A stretch of 64,000 nucleotides of DNA, taken from contig JANVAS020000203.1 in assembly GCA_027563935.2 (NCBI GenBank), positions 8,866,001 to 8,930,000 of the forward strand, written 5' to 3'. A program made the translations under genes and the position numbers. Positions 50,221 through 61,830 of this stretch are shown piece after piece (position 1 is the stretch's first letter; each line of letters starts with the position of its first letter). Under the pieces are notes generated by a model. The model saw only the letters and a program-made list of their open reading frames with translations, made no database searches and was not told the DNA's origin. Source of the stretch: Costus lasius (taxonomy: Eukaryota; Streptophyta; Magnoliopsida; Zingiberales; Costaceae).

Positions 50221-53200
50221 ATGGCATCTCCTAATCTATGATTGAAACTTTATAAAAATAAATTGGATGGGACAAATTGGACAAAGTGGTTGAAAATTTT
50301 GTCCAAGATACTCGAACAAGAAAGTAAGGTGCATCTTCTTGAAAGACCTCCATCCCAGCCCAGTATGTATTTTACTACTGAGTGGGAGTGAAATGTCTAT
50401 CTTGAACATTGTGAAGATAACAAACAGTACACTGCTCTTGTCTTAGAATGCATGACCTCCGAGGTCAAGGTTGAGTGTGATGAGATGGGGATTTATGATC
50501 TTATCATACATCTCAAAGGTCTCTTCACACCATGCTCTATAGATAAAGATGAGGAAAGTTCTGTTGGATCTTCAGAGTGTATGCCTAAATCTGAGAATGA
50601 CCATGGTTCTGTATGTTCGAAGCTAATACTTCGGAAGACTGGGAATACATGGGTATTTCGGAGAGGATTAAGGCCTAAGAAGAGCATGGCAAAGAAGAAG
50701 GGATGTAATCCATCTGCTTTAGGTATTGTGTTACCGAGGTCTTTATGTCTACTTCTTGATCATGGGTACTGGTACCACATGTGAGGCTCACATATGTTTT
50801 ACATGTGCTGGAGCTCAAAAGAAGTAGGACGATTAGGCTTGGTGGGATCGACTCTCGTGTTAGAGACGGAGCATTGGATGCTGCTATTGATATCATCCCA
50901 CTGCCTTGAAGACTTTATCTAGAACTTTGCTATTATGTATCAGCTTATAGAACATCATTCCTTTTGGAAAGGATTTCAATTTGGAAATAATAAATGATAT
51001 TTTTCTTTAAATCTGAGATGTTCTATTGAAGTGATACAGATGATAATAGTTTGTAGTTCTATATGTAACATGAGATCAGATCCAATGATTCAATCAACAC
51101 CCTCTTATAGCATTGTCTCTTGAGCCATAGAACAATGGTCACATCCAAAGGTCCATGGACTATTGGGATCATTATCCATTCAGGATTATGATACATGTAA
51201 GCCTTGTTCAAAGGAACAAAGTGACAGATGCTGCCTTCACCATAAAGGGTAGAAGGGTAAGTGGCTTGTTGGATCTATTACACAGCAATGTGTGTAGACC
51301 CATGTAAACAAGCGAGAAGAAGTGTTATATACTTCATTAGGTGTGGGTATGCCTTATCCAACCTAAGAACTTTGGAGAAATCCATGAAGTTTAAAATGAA
51401 GTACAGAATCAAATTGGAGGATCTATTAAAGCACTTTGATTGGATCAAGGTGATTAGTGGAGAATTTGATGACTATCCTAAGGAGTGTGGGGGTTATCTC
51501 ACAGCCTACTTGGAACACCACTGTGTGGTGAATCTCAAAGAAAGAAAAAGGAACGCATTGGATGTGGTTCCATCTTTGAATAGTCATGAAAATGTACTGC
51601 TATGACGCCATGTAAACATATGTACTGTCACTCCATTAGAAAGTGTGTCTAAGATAGCTTTTGAGTTGGAAACTGCAAATATCCCGTTTCTTCAATGGAA
51701 TTGAGAATGTAATATGCAGTAATCTCAAAAGTATGTGTTTGTGAAGCACTGTAGGGTGCTTATTCTATCCCAAAGAGAACAAACTATTTGTTGCTCAAAC
51801 TACTGTCTCTCTTGAGAAGATATATCTTTTGAAAGAAGCTAGTGGGAATAGATTTGGGACAAGGTCCAGAATCAACCACAATACAACTAGACACAAATGG
51901 AGAGTAGAATCTCACATACTCAAAGTAACTTGTAGTTCAAGTAACACAGGAACCACATAAGTCTGGATGGATTCGAAATGCTGGGCATGACGAATTTTTC
52001 ATCTGGGATGAACCTAAGACTTATGATGTAATAGAAGCGGTCGGTGGACCAGATTCCAAGAAATGGCTAAGGGCCATGAGAGCCATAATGGACTCCATGT
52101 CTGCTAATCAAGTCTGGGACTTGGATGAGCTGCCAAAGGGGTAATTTCCACAGGCTGTAAATAAATCTTATAGGAAGATAGACATGGAAGGTAACATTGT
52201 TACCTTGAAAGGAAAGCTAGTGAATAGAAATTTCAGGCAAATCCACTAGGTGGATATTGATGAAATCTTTCACCAATAGCTGTGTTTAAAGTCCATTAGG
52301 TATCTGCTTGTTATAATTGCATGATCAGTTATGGCGTGTTGTTATGAAAACTGCTTTTCTTAAAGAGACGTCTGGAATAGGATGTCTACAAGGAAGTAGC
52401 GGAAAGGTTTTCATATCAAGGCCATAATGATATGCATGGTGTTATGCAAGCATGTTTAAAATAACCAGTGTTTACAAGAAGATCAGTGGGAGCACCATAA
52501 TAATATTTCTTGTTCTACGTGATTGACGATATTCTACTCACATGAAATCACATCCTAGCTCTTCACGTGGTGAAGTCAAGGCTTGAGAAGTATTTCGAGA
52601 AAAATGATATAGGGAATGATGCCTACATCCTAGGCATGAGGATCTATATATAAGGATCCAAGAAAGTCATTGCCCTTTAGTCAATCTTTGTTCATCCAGG
52701 AGTTTCTGGAGAGGTTTGTATTGGATGATTCCAAATATTGATACCTTCCAGAGAGATATGGTTTGACTCTCACAAGGATGCTATGTCCTATGACACAGCT
52801 AGAGAGTAGTAACATGGGTCTAAAATCCTGTTACATTGTGTACAGGATATATCATGTTTTGTGCATAGTGCACAAGAACATTTGTGGCAAATGCTTGGAG
52901 CATAGCCAGCAAGTTTCAATCAGATCCTAGTGTTTGACACTGGATAGCTGTAAAATCAATCCTTATATATACTTTGGAAGTATAAAGGATTGAAGTCTAG
53001 TCTATGATAGACAGGAAGAATTTTGTGTACAGGGGTACACTGATATTTCGTTCCAGTCTAAGGACTATTCATCACAGCCAGGATTTGCGCTTTGCTTTGT
53101 TGAGGTGTTGTGCGCTGGAAGAGCATTATGCAAACCACAATGGCAATTTCTACAGTTAAGGCTGAGTACATTGCAGCTTCTTGTGGCAGCCAAGGAGGCA

Positions 53201-53300
53201 GCTTCATTCATTTGAACTTGATTTAGTTCCTGGTGATAGATGGTCCAGTATAGTTCTTACTGGGGCCATAGCATAAGGAATTTAGTACTCAAGTATGTAC
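50221..53300 (+). pseudogene. gag-pol: Copia-III gag-pol, heavily decayed
   Basis: Begins ATGGCATCTCC at 50221, followed by a TGA (50239-50241), then LDGTNWTKWLKILSKIL, LECMTSEVKVECDEM (gag). Further on there are protease-like sequence near 50760-50890, integrase remnants near 51250-51640, and RT remnants. The RT remnants are DSMSANQVWDL near 52095, KIDMEGNIVTLKGKLV near 52180, and a YVDD region altered to YVIDDIL near 52515. RNase H remnants lie near 53160-53270. Many stops and frameshifts; the zinc knuckle is not recognisable. The sequence ends inside the last RNase H motif at the duplication joint (53300), so polypurine tract and C-terminus are missing. Confidence 0.8.
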
Positions 53301-53803
53301 TGCACGAAAGTGAGGATCGGAACATTGGAGAACCATAAGTAGAACTTGTGTTGAGTCTCAGATGCACGAAAGTGATCATTGAGATTTCACTCGAGACAAT
53401 CAACTTAGAATTCGGATGGACGAAAGTGATCTTTGAGTTCTTTGATTGATGATTTACTAATCTTTAGCGTTGGGATAGATCTTGCGTGAAAGCGAGGATT
53501 GATCCCTACATGATTGTCTGCACGAAAGTGAGATGATCTCTTTATGAAGTAAATTAAGTCTTTATCATGATAAAATTAGTCTGACGACCTTTTATTTATA
53601 TCTAGTCATTGAAATCAAGGTGGATAAAACCCTAGTCCCAGTTTCTCTCTAATTTATCTTTTCACCCTTCATATTGCTTACTTGCATTAAAATTGGTCGT
53701 TAGTTAGTAAGAAAATAATTATTTGGTACTTAACAATAAGGTCTATGTGATTCGATATCTTTCTTTATTACTTCCAGTATCCGTGCACTTGTGGAATACA
53801 ACA
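53301..53803 (+). mobile_element. Duplicated Athila LTR end
   Basis: Matches 34966-35469 (the last 500 bases of Athila LTR 2) with scattered differences, including the motif array and the end ACAACA. It is joined abruptly to Copia-III RNase H sequence on its left, with only a few bases shared at the joint. Confidence 0.8.
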
Positions 53804-53956
53804 AGTATCAGCGTGGTTCCGATCTAGATTTCGATCACGGCCAGGCCATGAACTCCTCAGCGAAAACCCAAAAAACTGCGAATCCCAAACGCGGACAAAA
53901 GCACGGTAGTGAACATAAGCACAAGCTAGCCGTGAGCACTTCAGCAACTCAAAAAC
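53804..53956. other. Left flank of Copia-III, duplicated copy
   Basis: Copy of 35470-35622, again ending aaaac (53952-53956) before a Copia-III LTR. Confidence 0.7.
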
Positions 53957-56164
53957 TGTTGGTGTTTATGCCCTGCAGACCAATGTATGGACATGGTCAG
54001 GCATTGTTTGAATGTACTTTGATAGAACTATTATTCTTTGTAGAGGCATAGTCGTTATTATGCAGACATCTCTACCTGCGTTGATGTATTGAGTTGCATA
54101 AATAATGTCCCAGGAGTTTGGTTGGATCCATTCTCATAAGCTATCCCCAGTCAAGGTACCTTAGCAGATATGGGACAGTTTTGGTACATGTGAGATTGGT
54201 GTATGGGCTGGTTAGGTGCGGGGCACAGTAGCGCAGACATACAGGTGCATTGGATGCACTAGAGCGATCCACCGTGAGGATTTACTTGTCTAGTCAACAA
54301 GTCAATATCACATGCAAGAGGTTTGCATGATCCTTAGACTTGAGGTATTCATGTCTAGATTTGATGATGGATATGCTTTGATGCAGTCTTACGTCTCTCC
54401 GTAATTCGGAGACCAAAACGATTATCATTGGGTATGTCATAAGCCATGTAGAGACATGGATGACCAATAGTAGGATTTGCCCCATCCTTCCGAGGAAGCA
54501 TGATATCCACTTTGGGGCGACCCACCTCATTGGTGCATGAGAGGAATGAGTGGCCACCCTGATTGAGTCATGACCAATAGATTGGATTAATAAACTTGAG
54601 ACTAATCCAATGGCGGGATATCAGTTCAGGCAAATGGATATATATAATGCATGGGAATCCTCGTTGCTTGTTAGGGAGTTGTTGCCATATGACTTAAGTC
54701 CTATGTCATGGGTAGTAGTGAGGTGTTGCTAGATACCCCTCACTGCTTATGATGTTTACATCATTGCCATCGTCATATGGTTCCTACGGGGTCACACGCA
54801 ATAGACTCTTGACGTTGCTTTAATCAGAAGCCATAAGATCAAGTTTTCGGATAACTTGGATCCATTTGGAAGATTTCATCAGCGCCAATGGGCCTGATGA
54901 GTTGGAAAAAAGTTATTGGAGCCAAACTTCATTTTTGGCAGGTTGACCCGAAATTGACCTAGAATGGTCACATTTGGATTAGGGTTGATTGGATTAGATC
55001 CAATAGCTTAATCAACCCATGCCGTAAAGTTTGGGCTTGCTCATTATCCAATGTGGCCCAATAACCAATTGTCATGAAGAGGTATAAGCAAATAAGGGTA
55101 TAATGGGGATGAATTTCACCCCATTGGCGCCAAGGGCATAATGGGGTGAAGTAGGCGCATGTTGCTTCATAAGGAAGCATTAGGCACCTCCCCCTTTGTT
55201 CCTTGGATGGAAACCTTGCCTCTATGGCAAGGGTTGGGGCTGATATGGCTTGAGGACTCTTATGGAAGGTCCTTAGGCACATATGGTGTGAGGGAAGAGG
55301 TTTATGATAAAGTCTTGGAGACTTTCCTTACCTCATAAACTCTACATGCACCCAAACCCTTACCCAAGCCGAATACCTCTTGCATGTTGCACCTAGCCCT
55401 TTCTCCTTTGATGGTAAGAATGCATTTGTGGCATGTCTTGGGCTGATATGGTGTTTGGACAATTATGGATAGGTTGAATGAAGTATATGGCAAAGTCTTG
55501 GAGACTTTCCTTGCCTCATGACTCCTCATCCTAGTCATACACTTGTCATCATCCTAGCCATTGCCAAAACCGCCTCTTGGCTTATAAAAGGGACCCTAGC
55601 CGCCCCCTCCCAATGTTCGACACCTTGAAGGCGTGGTCACAATCTCTTGGAGAGAATTGGAGGGCAAGTCGCGAGAGCAACATAGGCTTGGCGCAATCTT
55701 CTTCCATGTGACCGCAAGTTCTTCATCTCCCTCTTTTCTTGGTGCAAGGACTCTTAATGCTTGGTGGCGTCTCTTCGCCACAAGCCCTCTCCGTTCCTTA
55801 GCCATAGGCATATGATCCTTGAAGGTGGCGCAAGCAAAGAAGAAGGAGGAAGCAACTTGGCGGCATCATCCTCTTCCTCTTACTTGGGGCCGAAACTCTT
55901 CTTCTCCCTCTTCTCTAGGAGTGAAGAGGATAAGGAGTTGGCGGCATCTTCCTTGCACTTGGCACATGATCCTTGGATGTGGCACAAGAGAGAAGAAGGA
56001 ACCCTAAGGCTTGATTCTCTTCCCGAGGCTACCACCAAGCGTGGAAGGGAGCAACGTTGAGACAGTCGACGCGTGGATACTTGTAGAGGGCGAACACTTG
56101 GGCGCCTTCAACATGGCTTCGACAACTAGACAAGCAAAAGAGGTACATCTCTAACACATCCTTT

Positions 56165-57130
56165 TGTTAGGTCCCCTTCAAGGGGGAGCGCAAGCGGATA
56201 AAGCCCCTTTCAAGAGGGGGGGGGCGCAAATGCAATTTTAGGGGTGTCACCCTCATGACCGCATGTAGATCATATGGTTAACTTATGTATAAGCGAAAGG
56301 ATCTTTTAAAGGGATCATACCAACGCCATGAAGTTGGATGTCGGCTTGGAAGAAGAGAGCAACTTTGATCTCCTCCAAAAATTCACACACAAGGTGAAGA
56401 TCTCTTACTTCCTTGGCGTCACTTGTGCTAGCAAGGCACCCAAGGTTCCTTGTCGAATGGAAGGAGATGATGAAAGCTTTCTTGGCCGATCCTTCTTCTC
56501 GTCAACCTCCACCACCCAAGAGTGCGAGTGTCGTCAAGAGCCAAAGGGGAGATGAGCGTTAGCCAAAGCTTGTGATCGAATGTGGAGACATTCATCACTA
56601 TGGCAAAACCGAAATGCCATAAATGGTAAGTCTTCAACACATGCGTTATGCGTTCACATGAAGTGAACCAAACGCATATCTCATCTCACAAATGAACCAA
56701 GCGCTCACATATGAGCCGGTTCAATGTAGTTGGTCCAATGACCAAACCAAATCAGCCCAAGTATTGGTCCAGACCAAAATAAACCCTAAGGTTCAAGATC
56801 TGACCGTTCATCCTTTGATGCTCTTGATCTCCCAGATCTAGCATCCACACTCTCGATCAAAGCTTACCGATCTCAAGCCCTAATCAATCAAACATGATCA
56901 GACTGGATCTCACTTACAATCAGAGTTTAATCTCCTTTAAACTGAATCAAAACAATCCAGTCCACCCGATCTGACTCAAGTAAGTCATATCACCAAATTG
57001 TGCGACCCTAAGGGTTTCCTTTAAATGTCGGTAACGATAACTCACGTCATCACAATCAGTGAGGGGTATCTAGCAACACATCACTGTCTCCCGATATAAA
57101 GGAAAGAGTCTTCCAAGACTACACCCAAAC
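56165..57130 (-). mobile_element. Copia-II 3' LTR, truncated
   Basis: Matches 61831-62796 nearly base for base, starting TGTTAGGTCCCCTTC on the plus strand. It stops at ACACCCAAAC (57130), where the inverted LTR fragment begins after a short filler. ORF 56328-56555 recurs identically at 61992-62219 and is LTR sequence. Confidence 0.85.
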
Positions 57131-57134
57131 ACAT

Positions 57135-58150
57135 CACTGTCTGGTGAGTTTGATTCACACTTATGCTGTGGTTTGGGTGTAGTCTTCGAAGACTCTTTCC
57201 TTTATATCGGGAGACAGTGATGTGTTGCTAGATACCCCTCACTGATCGTGATAACGTAAGTTATCGTTACCGACATTTAAAGGAAACCCTCAGGGTCGCA
57301 CAATTTGATGATATGGCTTACTTGAGTCAGATCGTGTGGACTGAATTGTTTCGGTTCAGTTTAAAGGAGTTTAAACTCTTATTGTAAGTGAGATCCAGTC
57401 TGATCATGTTTGATTGATTAGGGCTTGAGATCGGTAAGCTTCGATCGAGAGTATTGATGCAAGATCGGTGAGATCAAGAGCATCATGAGATGAACGGTTA
57501 GATTGGAAACCTTAGGGTTTGGTTGATCTAGACCGATTGGCTTGGTTTGGTCTTTGAACCAAATTGGTTTCGACCAATTTGGATTGAACCGGTTCACATG
57601 GGTGAACCCATGGTTCGATCCATAAAGCATTTTGGGCGGTTTGCTAGAAGTGAGAACGCATGGCTTAATGGATTTTCCATTTTTGGAAAGTCATTGAGCG
57701 CATGTCTCCTTGAAACGCCAAAACGGCTTGAAGGCTCATTGAACTCTTGTCTCCTTGCTCTTGCTCGACGAGACTCGAGAGAATTTGGGTGTGGACGACA
57801 AGAGAAGGACCGGCCAACCAAAGGAAGTGATCATCTCTTCTCTTTACTCGATCAAGGACAACTCTTGGAACCTTGCTAGCACAAGGAGCACCAAGGAAGT
57901 GAGCGCATCCTCATCTTGTGTGCGCATCTTGTGGAGGAGACCCCTATTCGATCTCTTCTTCCAAGCCGACCTCCAACTCTATGGCTATGGTATAGATCTA
58001 ACTCATTCAAGTTGATCATATGCTCATGCTAAAATCGTTGAAAACACATGCTTCCGCTATCAAAGTTATGCGCCACCCCCTTTAGTGTTTTCGCCCCCCT
58101 CTTGAAAGGGGTTTCACATGCTTGCGCTCCCCCTTGAAGGGGACCCTACA
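57135..58150 (+). mobile_element. Inverted family I LTR fragment inside Copia-II
   Basis: Plus-orientation LTR sequence from GTGAGTTTGATTCACACTTA through TATA, hairpin GATAACGTAAGTTATC (57250-57265) and end GGGGACCCTACA at 58150. The terminus is flush with Copia-II integrase sequence (complement TATGAGTTATG), as expected for an insertion end. Facing 56165-57130 it forms an imperfect inverted repeat of about 1 kb. Terminus resembles Copia-I (CCCTACA), not Copia-II (CCTAACA). Confidence 0.8.
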
Positions 58151-60045
58151 CATAACTCATATGGTGTCTTAGAAACTGCCTTGGATGGCACTCGGTTTAG
58201 TACCTTTGCAGATGTTTCCAGTGCAAAACCCCAAAAGGAATACGGTAGAGTAGCCTGACTCATCATAGAACGAACCATATCAAGTAACATTCTATTTCTC
58301 CTCTCAGACACACCATTCCATTGCGGTGTTCCTGGCGGAGTGAGCTGTGAGATAATCCCACACTCCTTCAGATAGTCAGTAAACGCATGACTCAAGTATT
58401 CTCCACCTCGATCAGAACGAAGTGCCTTGATATTTCGGCCTAGCTGATTCTGTACTTCATTTTTGAACTCTTTGAACTTGTCAAAAGATTCACTCTTATG
58501 TCTCATCAAATAGACATACCCATACCTACTGAAATCATCAGTAAAGGTAATGAAGTAATGATAGCCACCTCTGGCATGTTTACTAAAAGGCCCACACACA
58601 TCACTGTGTATAAGGTCAAGTAAACCTGAAGCCCTTTGACCTTTATTAAGAAAAGGAGACTTCGTCATTTTACCCATTAAACAAGCTTTGCATGTATCAA
58701 TCTCCTCATAGGAGAATGATCCCAGCAGTCCATGATCATGCAACCGCTTAATGCGCTTCTCGTTAATATGGCCTAAATGACTATGCCATAGCAAGGTGCT
58801 GTCATCAGCATACTTGGCTTTCTTATTATCAATGTTTTGTATAGAATATTCCATGTCCAACATGAATAACCCATTGTTAATTGAACCAGTTGCATACACA
58901 ATATTATCATAAGATAAAACACACTTTGAAATCTTGCATTCAAAGGCAAATCCTTTCCTAACAAGAGCAGGAATAGAGATAATATTCTTGGTAATACTGG
59001 GTACAAAATAACAATTGTTTAATTCTAATACAATGCCAGATGGTAAAGAAATGAAATAGTCTCCTACAGCAACAGCAGCAACCCGTGCCCCGTTTCCAAC
59101 TCGTAGGTCTACCTCATGCTGTCCCACCTGCCTTCTTCTCTTGAGTTCCTGTACATTTGAACAAATGTGAACTCCACATGCAGTGTCCAACACCCATGAT
59201 ATAGTAGAAGAAGATAACATGACCTCAGTCACATATATACCTGAGCCAGAAGCGATGCTTCCCCTCTTATCTCCTTGGAGCGCTTTACAGTCCTTCTTCC
59301 AGTGACCCAGCTGGCCACAGTGGAAACACCTGTTGTCCTTCGACCGCTTCACCTTTTGTTTCAGCGCCTTACTGTAGTTCTTGACAGGGGCCTTGCCCTT
59401 CTTCCCCTTCTTCTTGTTCCTTGAGGGAACCAATAAGACAGAGGTTGAAGGCTTTCCCTTCAGAGTTTCCTCAGTAGTCAAGAGCATATTCAACAGCTCT
59501 GCCGGAGTACAATCGATTTTGTTCATATTAAAGTTAATGATGAACGCATCGAAAGAAGGCGGAAGAGACTGTAGAATTATGTCTACAGCAAGCTCCTGGT
59601 TGATGGTATGCCCCAGTTTCTCAAGAGCCTCCTTGTGCCCAATCATCTTGAGCACGTGAGCTCCCACTGGGCTCCCTTCAGCCAGTTTGCTCTGAAAGAA
59701 GAGCTTCGTCAGATTATAGCGTTCTGTCCTCGCCTGTGCAGCATACAGCATCTTGAGGTTCGCTATAATTTCTATAGCCGACATATCCTCATGCTGACGC
59801 TGCAGCGGTGGCGTCATAGACGCTAGCATCAGGCAAGCGACATCAATGCTATCATTGACGTGCTTTTCATAGGCATCCCGAACCGCCCTTGCGGCGTTCG
59901 GAGCGGGCTGCGGCGGTATCGCCGTCTCGAGGACATACAGTTTCCTCTCTGCCTTAAGAACGATCTTAAGGTGTCCAAACCAGTCAGAGAAGTTCGGCCC
60001 AGCAAACTTCTCCCTTTCCAGTAGGGATCGCACATTGAAGCTCAT
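58114..60045 (-). CDS. gag-pol: Copia-II gag, protease and truncated integrase
   Basis: 643 codons from ATG at 60043-60045 (MSFNVRSLLEREKFAGPNF). Same layout as Copia-I: capsid, zinc knuckle CFHCGQLGHWKKDC (about 240-253), protease LDTAC, integrase zinc motif (WHSHLGH, so the first Arg of the usual WHSRLGH is His) with CKACL, and catalytic D-D-E in SDVCGPF, LRSDRGGEY and NGVSERRNRM. It runs open to KTPYEL. From there the last dozen codons (CVGSPSRG...) come from the inverted LTR, so the integrase C-terminal region and all of RT/RNase H are missing. A particle-forming gag could still be encoded. Confidence 0.9.
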   Translation of the reverse strand: MSFNVRSLLEREKFAGPNFSDWFGHLKIVLKAERKLYVLETAIPPQPAPNAARAVRDAYEKHVNDSIDVACLMLASMTPPLQRQHEDMSAIEIIANLKMLYAAQARTERYNLTKLFFQSKLAEGSPVGAHVLKMIGHKEALEKLGHTINQELAVDIILQSLPPSFDAFIINFNMNKIDCTPAELLNMLLTTEETLKGKPSTSVLLVPSRNKKKGKKGKAPVKNYSKALKQKVKRSKDNRCFHCGQLGHWKKDCKALQGDKRGSIASGSGIYVTEVMLSSSTISWVLDTACGVHICSNVQELKRRRQVGQHEVDLRVGNGARVAAVAVGDYFISLPSGIVLELNNCYFVPSITKNIISIPALVRKGFAFECKISKCVLSYDNIVYATGSINNGLFMLDMEYSIQNIDNKKAKYADDSTLLWHSHLGHINEKRIKRLHDHGLLGSFSYEEIDTCKACLMGKMTKSPFLNKGQRASGLLDLIHSDVCGPFSKHARGGYHYFITFTDDFSRYGYVYLMRHKSESFDKFKEFKNEVQNQLGRNIKALRSDRGGEYLSHAFTDYLKECGIISQLTPPGTPQWNGVSERRNRMLLDMVRSMMSQATLPYSFWGFALETSAKVLNRVPSKAVSKTPYELCVGSPSRGSASM

Positions 60046-61830
60046 GGTGTTCGTTGCTGCAGGTATCTACAACAATGCAAGAACAGCAAGGTCAGTATCA
60101 ATGTTCAGAATCAATCCAGGACTTAAGAAAGATTCTTTTCTCACTATTTTATCTGACTGAAAAATCCAGTAAAACAGTCCGAAAGAGTAACACTCTTTTA
60201 GTGAGATGGGATCCAGATTTCATACTTGGTCTCCGCGTCCCGCTCAGGCGAGATAAGATGCACAGAGAGGACAAGCACTAATTTCTAGTAGGCTGTCCCA
60301 GCCAATCGCCAACCCGTGCGATTCCCCTTCATCTGGGCAATCCAGCAGACTGTGCCAACTGAGTTGGTACAACACAGTCTCTGACCCCACAGATGGCTGC
60401 CTCCATGCACTATCATATGCGCCACATATGTAGTCTACATGGTCAAGCGGACCCGACCTACTCCCTGGACCACCACGTGCTATGCTGAGCAACGAGAAGC
60501 GATAAATCCCTTCTCTGTAACACGCAGGTGTAATCCAGCACCATCTGAAGATAGATGGACGTGCCCACTGAGTGGGTACAACACGGCTCCAACGATAATC
60601 AGAACAGTGAGGTTTCGCGTCAGAAGGCTTACGAGCTTGATATGTTAGCGTTTGGATTTTAACGGTCTTTTATCTTCTTACTATCAGGCAAATCCTATGG
60701 CTATAGCAGAAGATAACTAAACATGCAATTCTAATTATAAGCAATAAGTAGAAAGCATGCAGATCTTATGTGGTAAAAGCCCATAGCCTAAGTAAGACCT
60801 TAAATTATCTTAAGTCTTCACTTGCTTTTCTTGGGACTTTTGCATCTCATCTAGTCCAACCCAGGGCCCTGGCTCCAAGAGCACCTCAGGTGCGCCACCA
60901 GCTGAATGCCCCTCTGGGATGTGTGCCTTTGTGCTCTTGTCTAATCAAATACAATTTGATCTATCTAGACAAGTTTGACTCGCAGGTCAATTATACAATA
61001 GATTAATTAAAAATGTGATTCGCAGATCACAAATTAATTTACAAGTTTAATTCCAGGCACGCAGGCCCCAGCACAGCACACATTTAACATGGGCAGCCCA
61101 CATAAGAATAAATAGACAAGCATCATGGCATCAATCAACATGTGATCCTAATACAAGAAAATAAAATTTTGAAAACCCCATTGGCATCAATTTTAATTTT
61201 CTTATGTGTCCTACAACCTTACAATGGTCCATTGATAGGGATCCACTCATCCATCTGGTCAGATCCTCTGCCCTTGCATGCACCGAGTCCTAACTGACCC
61301 GAGTTGACCTAATGGTCAACCATGCATGCGCCAAGGGCTGAACAACCCTCATGAGTTCTGGCAAGCGGGTGTGACCCCGGGCCTAACTCATGTGTGTTCA
61401 CTGGTTGTCTCAACCAGACCTCGCTACACGCCTAAGATGCAATCGACCTATGGCCACCACATGCTTGCGCACAGGTGCCATCTGGTCGATCCATCTAGGC
61501 TGTCAGATGGTCTGATCAGACTATTGGATCTACCCTAGAGGTGACTTCAACCCCATCAACCCATCTAAGGGTTTATAGTAGACGCCATTAGATCTAAATG
61601 GAGCGCGCAAGATGTTACAAGTTTTAGGTAAAAACCAACTACAACATGCGCAACAACAAAGTAAGAAGCTTTCATCTACATTAGCATGCGCAACTAGATA
61701 TATGGTAACAAGCGCAAACATGATGAAACTTCAAGATAGATCTATAACATGCGTTGACATACTCGGATCACAAACAAGCAACATGAAGCAATCATATGAA
61801 TCTACAAGAATCCCATCCTCTGATACCAAT
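60046..61830 (-). other. Copia-II 5' leader with primer site and twin hairpins
   Basis: Primer site complement CCTCTGATACCA at 61817-61828, one base different from Copia-I. CCAACTGAGTTGG at 60355-60367 and CCCACTGAGTGGG at 60564-60576 are the conserved hairpins. No convincing gene. Confidence 0.75.

Noticed and set aside
56328..56555. Identical 75-residue ORF in two places (also 61992-62219)
   Set aside because: Both lie in the two LTRs of Copia-II. Identity is expected from reverse transcription.
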